In this document: positions 1-5,296 of the stretch, piece by piece | How the letters are laid out: each line of letters begins with the position of its first letter | How positions within the stretch are numbered: position 1 is the stretch's first letter | Source: Pseudomonadota bacterium | GTDB lineage: Bacteria > Pseudomonadota > Gammaproteobacteria > SZUA-229 | Direction of reading: 5' to 3' | Assembly (NCBI GenBank): GCA_030836935.1 | Contig: JAUPMA010000255.1 | Coordinates: forward strand, 1 to 5,296 | Length of the DNA: 5,296 nucleotides | Program-made: the position numbers and the translations under genes | The notes under the pieces: model-generated | What the model saw: only the letters and a program-made list of their open reading frames with translations | What the model was told of the DNA's origin: nothing | The model's database searches: none

Positions 1-7
1 ACTCAAA

Positions 8-526
8 TCAAAACAACCAGTAACACACTACAACTGCCGCAAAAAATCCCGCCGCATCAGCAATCAATCCGGTTTGTACGGCATAGCGTGTTTTACCGAT
101 ATTCACTGCACCAAAATAAACGGCCAGTACATAAAATGTTGTTTCGGTGGAGCCGTACATGGTGGCGGCGATTTTTACGATTATTGAATCCTCGCCATGC
201 GTCTGCACCAGATTGGCCAATACAGCCAGTGAACCGCTGCCGGTTAGGGGGCGTACTATCGCCATGGGTAACACTTCCGGCGGAATATTGAACCAGCCAA
301 AAACCGGGCTCAGCCAGCCCAGTAAAATTTCCAGCGCACCGCTGGCACGGAACATGGCAATGGCGAACAGCATGGCCACCAGGTAGGGAATGATTTTGAT
401 GGCAATGTGAAAGCCCTGCTGCGCACCCTCGACAAATACTTCATACACGGCCACCTTGTGACGCAGGCCGTGAACAATAATGAACAGCATCAAAAACGGA
501 ATAATCAGTGTGGTGATCTGCATCAT
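8..526 (-). CDS. spmB: SpmB-like inner-membrane protein (nucleoside-recognition/Gate domain)
   Basis: This is a 172-residue integral membrane protein, the usual length for SpmB. In Bacillus, SpmA and SpmB are needed for spore-core dehydration; in non-sporulating Gram-negatives the pair is common but its substrate is not known. Seen in the sequence: hydrophobic segments near residues 5-19, 43-60, 130-145 and 150-172; the family signature RPLTGSGSL at 92-100; and GSTETTFYVLAVYFG at 125-139. The start overlaps the spmA stop as ATGA (bases 526-523), and a second ATG follows at 523-521, so either Met could be used. A GAGG at 538-535 lies 8 bases before the first ATG and favours it. The TGA stop is inside the window, so the gene is complete. 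It is probably translationally coupled to spmA and forms a complex with it. The family call is firm; the function is not. Confidence 0.93.
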   Translation of the reverse strand: MMQITTLIIPFLMLFIIVHGLRHKVAVYEVFVEGAQQGFHIAIKIIPYLVAMLFAIAMFRASGALEILLGWLSPVFGWFNIPPEVLPMAIVRPLTGSGSLAVLANLVQTHGEDSIIVKIAATMYGSTETTFYVLAVYFGAVNIGKTRYAVQTGLIADAAGFFAAVVVCYWLF

Positions 527-1374
527 GCGCGGCGCCTCGCAAAATATTTTGCGGCGAGAATGGCGGCCAGGGTTGAAAAACAGGTCGCCATAATAATGGC
601 AGCAAATAATTCACTGACCTGTGCACCCAGCAGTGCAATCAAGGTCACCGGTGGCAACAGCTGCACGCTTGATGTGTTGAGTGCGAGAAACATGCACATG
701 GCGTGGCTGGCTTCGTCTTTTTTGGTATTCAGTTCCTGCAATTGCTGCATCGCCTTGATGCCCATGGGAGTTGCCGCATTACCCAGTCCAAGCATGTTGG
801 CGGCGAGGTTCATACTGATGCTGCCAAAGGCCGGATGATCAGGCGGAATATCGGGAAACAAGCGACGTAATGCGGGTTGCAGCCAGTGCACAATAATTTG
901 TATCAATCCGCTGTGTTCAGCGATATGCATCAGGCCCAGCCATAACGCCATAATGCCGATTAACCCCAGCGCGAGTTTTACCGCAAATTCCGCCATGTCG
1001 AACGCGGCTTGCAACATGGCTTTGGATTTTTGCCAGTGAACCGGTGGCAGTGCCAGCGTGAGTTGTTGTGTTTGTGTGTCTTGCGCCAGAAGGGTGGCGC
1101 GCATGGTTGGCTGGTTGATGTGATCGGCAATAATTTTCCAGCTTTCCGGCAAGGGCTGGTTTGTCGCTATAATCAATTCCTTGTTACGGATACGGGCGAC
1201 AATATGTGTATCCTGAATTTGCAGTGAGATGACGGAGTCAATGTCAGTCTCTGTCCAGCTGGCTGTTTGCGCCTCGCCGTTGTGATGCCGATGAATGATT
1301 TCATCGCGCACATCCTGAGCAGTTGCAAATACAATGCTGATAATAATCAACCCGGCCCAGATGGAATTAAGCAT
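523..1374 (-). CDS. spmA: SpmA-like inner-membrane protein with enlarged N-terminal loop
   Basis: This is a 283-residue membrane protein of the SpmA/Gate family, the partner of the SpmB-like protein directly downstream. The start was chosen at ATG 1374-1372 because SpmA proteins typically begin with MLN-(x)-IW followed at once by a transmembrane helix, and this one starts MLNSIWAGLIIISIVF. The open frame continues upstream to 1593, but only as a shadow of the protease gene. Helices lie near residues 3-19, 131-149, 224-248 and 253-276. The signature NLAANMLGLGNAATPMG is at 189-205, and LNTSSVQLLP at 232-241. Residues 20-120 form a polar stretch between the first helix and the core that short SpmA proteins, such as the Bacillus one of about 200 residues, do not have. 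No Shine-Dalgarno is visible before the start. The ATG shares two bases with the start of the divergent protease gene. The molecular role outside sporulation is unknown. Confidence 0.92.
   Translation of the reverse strand: MLNSIWAGLIIISIVFATAQDVRDEIIHRHHNGEAQTASWTETDIDSVISLQIQDTHIVARIRNKELIIATNQPLPESWKIIADHINQPTMRATLLAQDTQTQQLTLALPPVHWQKSKAMLQAAFDMAEFAVKLALGLIGIMALWLGLMHIAEHSGLIQIIVHWLQPALRRLFPDIPPDHPAFGSISMNLAANMLGLGNAATPMGIKAMQQLQELNTKKDEASHAMCMFLALNTSSVQLLPPVTLIALLGAQVSELFAAIIMATCFSTLAAILAAKYFARRRA
1323..1347 (+). promoter_or_regulatory. Weak promoter-like sequence upstream of the protease gene
   Basis: TTGCAA (1323-1328) and the AT-rich block TGATAATAAT (1338-1347) lie 25-50 bases before the protease start, inside spmA codons. 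The spacing between the best hexamers is not canonical. This is the most promoter-like stretch found just upstream, but the call is tentative. Confidence 0.18.
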
Positions 1375-1375
1375 G
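1363..1375 (+). promoter_or_regulatory. Ribosome binding site and start of the protease gene
   Basis: GGAA at 1363-1366 is followed by 6 bases and ATG at 1373-1375. None of the other in-frame ATGs (1334, 1361, 1382) has a comparable purine run at a good distance. This site lies wholly inside codons 1-4 of spmA on the other strand, so the same bases serve both genes. Confidence 0.55.
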
Positions 1376-4180
1376 TTTAAAATGATCAAATTTGTATTCG
1401 CGCTATTGTGTTTGTTTTTTGCAGCCAATGTAAAGGCTGAAGAGACGGTCTGGTCAAAAACACTGGAGCGGGTTGCCAATTCGGTAGTCACCATTCGTGT
1501 GGATGCGGCACGTGCCTTTGATACGGCGGGCAGCAGTTCCACGCAGGCAACCGGTTTTGTGGTGGATGCCGAACGCGGGTTGATACTCACCAATCGTCAT
1601 GTGGTGCAATCGGGGCCGGTGATTGCCGAAGCCCTGTTTCTGGATCGCGAAGAAGTGGAACTCAAACCGGTGTATCGCGATCCGGTGCATGACTTCGGGT
1701 TTTTCCAGTACGATCCGGCTGCACTGAAATTCATCAAACCGCAATCACTCAGGCTCAAACCGGAAAAGGCAAAAGTTGGCCGCGAAATTCGCGTAATTGG
1801 CAATGATGCCGGTGAACAGTTATCCATTCTGGCGGGCACCCTCGCGCGACTGGATCGTGAAGCACCGGATTATGGCCGTGGTCGTTACAATGATTTCAAC
1901 ACGTTTTATTATCAGTCTGCGTCGGGTGTATCCGGTGGCTCATCCGGCTCTCCCGTAATTGATATCGACGGTGATGTGCTGGCACTGAATGCCGGTGGCA
2001 ACCGCACGGCTCAATCAAGTTTCTTTTTGCCATTGCAGCGCGTGGTGCGTGCGCTGAAACTGGTGCAAGCCAGTAAGCCGATACTACGAGGCACATTGCA
2101 AACAACTTTATCGTACCAGCCTTATGATGAGGCGCGGCGTTTGGGCCTGCGCCCCGAAACAGAAAAACAGTTGCGCAAAATAAATCCCGGAGTCGGCGTA
2201 CTGGTTGTTGATCTGGTTCAGCCGCAAGGTCCGGCGCACAATTTGTTGCAGCCGGGCGATATTGTGCTGAAAGCGGGTGCCGAAAAAAATAATCTGCACT
2301 GGCTGCATGGCTATGATGTGTTCGAAGCCTGGCTGGATGATCAGGTGGATAAAGATATTTATTTGCAAGTTGAACGCAATGGCATGCCGCAGCAAATAAT
2401 TCTGCATGTGTCCGATCTTCATGCCATTACACCGGATCGCTATATCAGCTTTGGTGAAGCCGTTGTGCATAACCTGTCCTACCAGCAGGCACGGCATCTT
2501 AACCAGCCGATTGCCGGGGTGTATGTTGCACAGCCCGGATATGTGTTGTCGGCCGCCGGTGTGCCAGCCGGTGCAGTTATTGTAGAAGTTGATAACCATC
2601 CGGTGCGTAATCTGGATGAGCTGGAAAAAACACTGGATCAGTTAAGTGACGGCGAACAGACACGGATTCGTTTTATCACGTTTGGCGAAACCAAGCGTCT
2701 GCGTGTTGCCGTCTTTTATATGGACAGGCGCTGGTTTGCCGCGCAGCATTGCCAGCGTAATGATGCATCCGGTTTATGGAGTTGCCGGGAACTGAACAAG
2801 GGCCCATTGCCGGCAGCTCCTGAAAAATCAGAAATCAGCTTTGCCCGGTACAATGACCGGCGTGCTGACAGGCTTTCGGCATCAATGGTCAACGTCCGCT
2901 TTGATATTCCTTATCATGTTGACGGCGTTCAGCAATTGAATTATTCGGGTGCTGGCCTGGTAATTGATGATGTTGACGGCCTGGTGCTAGTGGATCGCAA
3001 CACTGTGCCGATAGCCATGGGTGATGTGCGAATTGTACTGGCGGGTTCAGTCGAAATTCCTGGCCGTGTGTTGTTCGTGCATCCGCTGCACAATATCGCC
3101 ATTGTGCAATATGATTCGCAATTAATCAGCGGTGACAAACCCAAAGCAGCTGTACTCAAAGAACAAAATCTGCAAGCAGGCGATGATGTCTGGCTGGTGG
3201 GCTTGAAGAATGATTACAGCCTGCTGGCTGAAAAAATGACGGTTGCCGCGCAAGATCCGTTGATGTTCGACATTCCGCAAGTACCATCCTTTCGCGAAAC
3301 CAATCTTGATGTCATCAGTTTGAATAATGCGCCGTTTACACAGGGCGGTGTATTGACCGATGACGATGGCAATGTGCTGGCGCAATGGTCAAGTTTTGCC
3401 TACGGCGAAGGCAAGGATTTTCGCCAGTACGAATGGGGTGTGCCAATTGATCTGGTCAAGGAGTTGCTTGATCAGTGGCATTGCTGCAAGCTGTTTAAAC
3501 TGTATTCACTGGAAGCAGAATTATCGGCGCTCTCCATTACACAAGCCAGAAAACTTGGTTTGAATGATGAATGGATGAAAAAATTTCAGAACAAAAATGA
3601 CAAGCGCCAGGTGATTGCCGTATCACGCCGCGTTGCCGGTTCCGACGCAGAGCAAAAATTGCAGGAAGGTGATTTGATTATTGCAGTGGATGGCAAAACC
3701 GTACATAGCTTCCGCGAAGTGGAATTGGCCTGTCAGAAACCGCAAGTGAAATTAACCATCATGCGTGCCGCCCATGAGCTGGTACTTGATGTTGCAACAG
3801 CAGAACTCGGCGGTCGTGGCACTGATCATATTGTGCAATGGGCCGGTGCGCTGATACAGAATCCGCACCGCGAAATTTCCGCCCAACGCGGTACGGCAAC
3901 ACAGGGAGTTTATGTTTCGTTCTCCTGGTTCGGTTCGCCGGCCAATCGCTACAATCTGCAAGCCGTTACACGCATTATAAGAATGAATGATGAACCAGTG
4001 CGTGACCTGACTGATTTTATCCAGCGTGTCAAAGCACTGCGTGACAGTGAATATGTTCGGTTGAATGTGCGGGATTTGTTTGATCGGGAGTCGGTGATTA
4101 CGTTAAAGCAGAATAATCATTACTGGCCAGCGCGGGAAGTTTATTTGGATGGACGCGAGTGGCGCAGCAGGAATCTGTAA
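1373..4180 (+). CDS. Exported Nma111/DEG7-type tandem serine protease with four PDZ domains
   Basis: This 935-residue protein matches the fungal Nma111p/plant DEG7 branch of HtrA-like proteases (family S1) along its whole length. Order: signal peptide 1-22 (hydrophobic core 7-18, cleavage likely after VKA); active trypsin-like domain about 28-235; PDZ1 about 238-348; PDZ2 about 355-450; degenerate trypsin-like domain about 500-705; PDZ3 about 710-808; PDZ4 about 815-915. The first domain has a full triad: His76 in TNRHVV, Asp107 in YRDPVHDFGF and Ser191 in GGSSGSP. In the second, the aligned positions are Asn543 (VDRNTV), Asn574 (HPLHNIAIVQYD) and the Ser-less FTQGGVL at 655-661. PDZ1-3 open with related motifs (EARRLGL, QARHLNQ, QARKLGL). 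The start at 1373 was preferred over 1334, 1361 and 1382 because GGAA lies 6 bases upstream (1363-1366) and it yields a clean signal peptide. The expected location is the periplasm, in protein quality control or regulated proteolysis. Substrates are unknown. Yeast and plant relatives act in the nucleus or chloroplast. Confidence 0.93.
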   Translation: MFKMIKFVFALLCLFFAANVKAEETVWSKTLERVANSVVTIRVDAARAFDTAGSSSTQATGFVVDAERGLILTNRHVVQSGPVIAEALFLDREEVELKPVYRDPVHDFGFFQYDPAALKFIKPQSLRLKPEKAKVGREIRVIGNDAGEQLSILAGTLARLDREAPDYGRGRYNDFNTFYYQSASGVSGGSSGSPVIDIDGDVLALNAGGNRTAQSSFFLPLQRVVRALKLVQASKPILRGTLQTTLSYQPYDEARRLGLRPETEKQLRKINPGVGVLVVDLVQPQGPAHNLLQPGDIVLKAGAEKNNLHWLHGYDVFEAWLDDQVDKDIYLQVERNGMPQQIILHVSDLHAITPDRYISFGEAVVHNLSYQQARHLNQPIAGVYVAQPGYVLSAAGVPAGAVIVEVDNHPVRNLDELEKTLDQLSDGEQTRIRFITFGETKRLRVAVFYMDRRWFAAQHCQRNDASGLWSCRELNKGPLPAAPEKSEISFARYNDRRADRLSASMVNVRFDIPYHVDGVQQLNYSGAGLVIDDVDGLVLVDRNTVPIAMGDVRIVLAGSVEIPGRVLFVHPLHNIAIVQYDSQLISGDKPKAAVLKEQNLQAGDDVWLVGLKNDYSLLAEKMTVAAQDPLMFDIPQVPSFRETNLDVISLNNAPFTQGGVLTDDDGNVLAQWSSFAYGEGKDFRQYEWGVPIDLVKELLDQWHCCKLFKLYSLEAELSALSITQARKLGLNDEWMKKFQNKNDKRQVIAVSRRVAGSDAEQKLQEGDLIIAVDGKTVHSFREVELACQKPQVKLTIMRAAHELVLDVATAELGGRGTDHIVQWAGALIQNPHREISAQRGTATQGVYVSFSWFGSPANRYNLQAVTRIIRMNDEPVRDLTDFIQRVKALRDSEYVRLNVRDLFDRESVITLKQNNHYWPAREVYLDGREWRSRNL
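1405..1434 (-). promoter_or_regulatory. Candidate promoter for spmAB
   Basis: On the minus strand TTTACA (1434-1429) and CACAAT (1410-1405) are separated by 18 bases, which resembles a weak sigma-70 promoter and would give a leader of about 25 bases before the spmA ATG. It lies inside the signal-peptide codons of the divergent protease gene, as it must, because there is no intergenic space. The match is imperfect, and a chance match is possible. Confidence 0.28.
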
Positions 4181-4187
4181 TTTGTAG

Positions 4188-4204
4188 GGTGGGCAAGGCC
4201 CACC
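4188..4204. repeat. REP-like GC-rich hairpin between convergent genes, possible bidirectional terminator
   Basis: GGTGGGC (4188-4194) pairs perfectly with GCCCACC (4198-4204) around a 3-base loop AAG. It sits in the 40-base gap between the ends of the protease gene and the diguanylate cyclase gene. The surrounding TGTAGGGTGGGC...GCCCACC resembles an extragenic palindrome type that recurs in many proteobacterial genomes; that is from memory and was not searched. Neither side has a clear T-run, so it is not a textbook Rho-independent terminator, though the hairpin could still stall polymerase or protect both 3' ends. Confidence 0.6.
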
Positions 4205-4220
4205 GGTATTAATGGCTATA

Positions 4221-5114
4221 TTATCCGGTGCATACTTTATTGCGTCCCAGTGTCTTGGCCTTGTACAGGGCTGCATCGACATTTTTCAGGCAATTCTGGT
4301 ATCCAATGTTATCGCTCAGGATGGAAATGCCAAATGAAGCGGTAATATTAAGAAACCTGCCTGATTCATATTCAATTTTATGCTTTTCCATATCGACGCG
4401 TATCCTTTCAATAATTTCCTGTGCCTGATGAATATCGGTATTGGGCAATAAAACAAGAAATTCTTCTCCTCCGTAACGGCAGATGGAATCATATAAACGC
4501 ATGTGCTTGCGCAAATAACGTGCTGTGCTGACCAGAACCCGGTCGCCGGCAAGATGCCCATAGTCATCATTGATTTGCTTGAAGTGATCAATGTCCATCA
4601 TGACCAGGCAAGACGATTCACTAAACCGATATTCGCGCGCGCTTTCGCTTTCAAGTATGTGCATGAAAGGTCCACGGGTCATCAAACCGGTGAGCTTGTC
4701 GTAGGAGTACAGCCGCTCATACATCTGATCGCGCAGAATTTTCATGGCATCAGAAAATTCGCGTTGCCTTGCTGTAAATATCTGGTAATCGGCCTGTAGT
4801 ATTTTTTTGCCTTGTGCAGCTTCCTTGGCAAGCCGTCGTGCAGCCGCATGCATGTCATCGTGCAGCTGCTCCAGATCAATGAATGTCTGGCGCCGGGTCA
4901 ATATGGGTGATGCGTAGGTGTAATACCAGTGACCAAAGTTGCATAAAGTGTGAGCATTTTCATTGATCATGTCTGCGTTCATGTCCAGACCGCAGATAAG
5001 TGCCGCATGAAACCGGCATAACCAGTCATGATGATAGGCATCGGCGGATTCCAGCACATTGATTACATCCTCAATTTGCTGGTCGGTAAGCTGGTTCGAC
5101 TGTTCTGTTGTCAT
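4221..5114 (-). CDS. dgcZ: DgcZ-like zinc-sensing diguanylate cyclase (CZB-GGDEF)
   Basis: This 297-residue soluble protein should condense two GTP to cyclic di-GMP, with activity set by zinc. The N-terminal CZB domain (about 15-130) carries the four zinc ligands expected from E. coli DgcZ: His28 (HHDW), Cys58 (LCNFGHW), His85 and His89 (LHDDMH). A helical linker leads to the GGDEF domain (about 138-297): DKLTGLMTR at 139-147, metal/nucleotide site DIDHFKQIND at 174-183, signature GGEEF at 215-219 and GRNK at 290-293. RLYD at 206-209, five residues before GGEEF, fits the RxxD product-inhibition site, so feedback inhibition is likely. Length and layout match E. coli DgcZ (296 residues). The start was set at ATG 5114; a TTG codon precedes it at 5117. 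GGGT at 5126-5123 lies 8 bases before the ATG. There are no membrane helices. The output pathway (biofilm polysaccharide in E. coli) is not encoded here. It appears to be a single-gene unit. Confidence 0.92.
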   Translation of the reverse strand: MTTEQSNQLTDQQIEDVINVLESADAYHHDWLCRFHAALICGLDMNADMINENAHTLCNFGHWYYTYASPILTRRQTFIDLEQLHDDMHAAARRLAKEAAQGKKILQADYQIFTARQREFSDAMKILRDQMYERLYSYDKLTGLMTRGPFMHILESESAREYRFSESSCLVMMDIDHFKQINDDYGHLAGDRVLVSTARYLRKHMRLYDSICRYGGEEFLVLLPNTDIHQAQEIIERIRVDMEKHKIEYESGRFLNITASFGISILSDNIGYQNCLKNVDAALYKAKTLGRNKVCTG

Positions 5115-5184
5115 CAAATATTACCCGACGTGCATGAATAGGTTTGATTCGTATACGGCAAGCGCAGCATGAGACATGACAGGA

Positions 5185-5211
5185 ATTTTAATATTTACCC
5201 AGTGATTGCAA
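5185..5211 (-). promoter_or_regulatory. Candidate promoter upstream of the diguanylate cyclase
   Basis: On the minus strand TTGCAA (5211-5206) and TAAAAT (5190-5185) resemble -35 and -10 elements, but the spacer is 15 bases, shorter than ideal. Transcription from it would give a leader of roughly 65 bases. It is the nearest plausible promoter to the gene. Confidence 0.22.
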
Positions 5212-5268
5212 CGGAGATATGTCATCAGGAACCGCCATGGTATTCCTTGATTATTGTCAGGGGTTGCG

Positions 5269-5295
5269 TATATAAACCGGGTTGCCGTTTATCAA
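5269..5295 (-). promoter_or_regulatory. Second promoter-like sequence with an embedded dyad
   Basis: On the minus strand TTGATA (5295-5290) is followed after 15 bases by TATATA (5274-5269), or after 17 bases by TATACG (5272-5267). A perfect 6-bp inverted repeat, ATAAAC (5272-5277) and GTTTAT (5287-5292), lies across the space between the two elements, as an operator would. It is about 150 bases from the cyclase start and at the window edge, so it could instead belong to an upstream gene. Confidence 0.18.
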
Positions 5296-5296
5296 T

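Noticed and set aside
407..838. 143-codon open frame on the plus strand across the spmA/spmB junction
   Set aside because: It runs antisense to the SpmA and SpmB signature motifs. The translated product looks like a shadow and has no family features.
1334..1372. Longer start for the protease at 1334 or 1361
   Set aside because: It would add 13 or 4 residues before the signal peptide, with no good ribosome site at the proper distance. ATG 1373 has GGAA 6 bases upstream.
1375..1593. Upstream extension of the spmA frame to an ATG at 1593
   Set aside because: The extra 73 residues are polar and low in family likeness, overlap the protease coding sequence, and would push the first SpmA helix away from the N-terminus where it belongs.
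2108..2599. 163-codon open frame on the minus strand inside the protease gene
   Set aside because: It lies antisense to a gene whose plus-strand frame is well supported by family motifs. Its product has no recognisable domain, and it has no ribosome site or promoter I can support.
4201..4230. Inverted repeat CACCGG (4201-4206) and CCGGTG (4225-4230)
   Set aside because: The 6-bp arms are 18 bases apart. One arm is part of the stronger 7-bp hairpin and the other lies in the cyclase C-terminal codons, so this is probably chance.
5115..5117. TTG start for the cyclase one codon before the ATG
   Set aside because: It is possible, but the ATG at 5114 is the better codon and has the better spacing from GGGT. 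The difference is a single residue.
5219..5275. 18-residue open frame on the plus strand after GGAG
   Set aside because: The GGAG is only 2 bases from the ATG. The peptide shows no features, and an ORF this short is expected by chance.
1..5296. CRISPR array, tRNA, rRNA, riboswitch or insertion sequence
   Set aside because: I saw no spaced repeats, tRNA-like cloverleaf, transposase motif or terminal inverted repeats. Almost all of the window is explained by four coding sequences.

Overview
The window looks like chromosomal DNA of a non-sporulating, free-living gammaproteobacterium. The base composition is roughly balanced. The large protein has a Sec signal peptide that fits a periplasm, and one gene resembles the enterobacterial Zn-sensing diguanylate cyclase DgcZ. 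The lineage is inferred from gene families; no rRNA or marker gene is present. No tRNA, CRISPR array, insertion sequence or phage gene was seen.

Layout. (1) Bases 8-1374, minus strand: a two-gene operon encoding a SpmA-like and a SpmB-like inner-membrane protein of the nucleoside-recognition/Gate family, joined by an ATGA stop/start overlap. (2) Bases 1373-4180, plus strand: a 935-residue exported serine protease with the architecture of fungal Nma111p and plant DEG7: active trypsin-like domain, two PDZ, dead trypsin-like domain, two PDZ. It is head-to-head with spmA, and the two start codons share bases 1373-1374. (3) Bases 4181-4220: a 40-base gap between convergent genes that carries a 7-bp GC-rich hairpin of a REP-like type. 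(4) Bases 4221-5114, minus strand: a DgcZ-type diguanylate cyclase (zinc-binding CZB domain plus GGDEF). (5) Bases 5115-5296: 182 bases of non-coding DNA upstream of the cyclase, with weak promoter-like sequences, a 6-bp dyad and a short direct repeat, and no supportable gene.

The clearest point of interest is the Nma111/DEG7-type protease in a bacterium, with all three catalytic residues intact in the first protease domain and all three lost in the second. It is paired with spmAB so tightly that any promoter for either gene must lie inside the other's coding sequence. The functional link between the protease and the SpmAB membrane pair is unknown; shared regulation or a shared envelope role is inference. 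The cyclase is convergent and probably independent.
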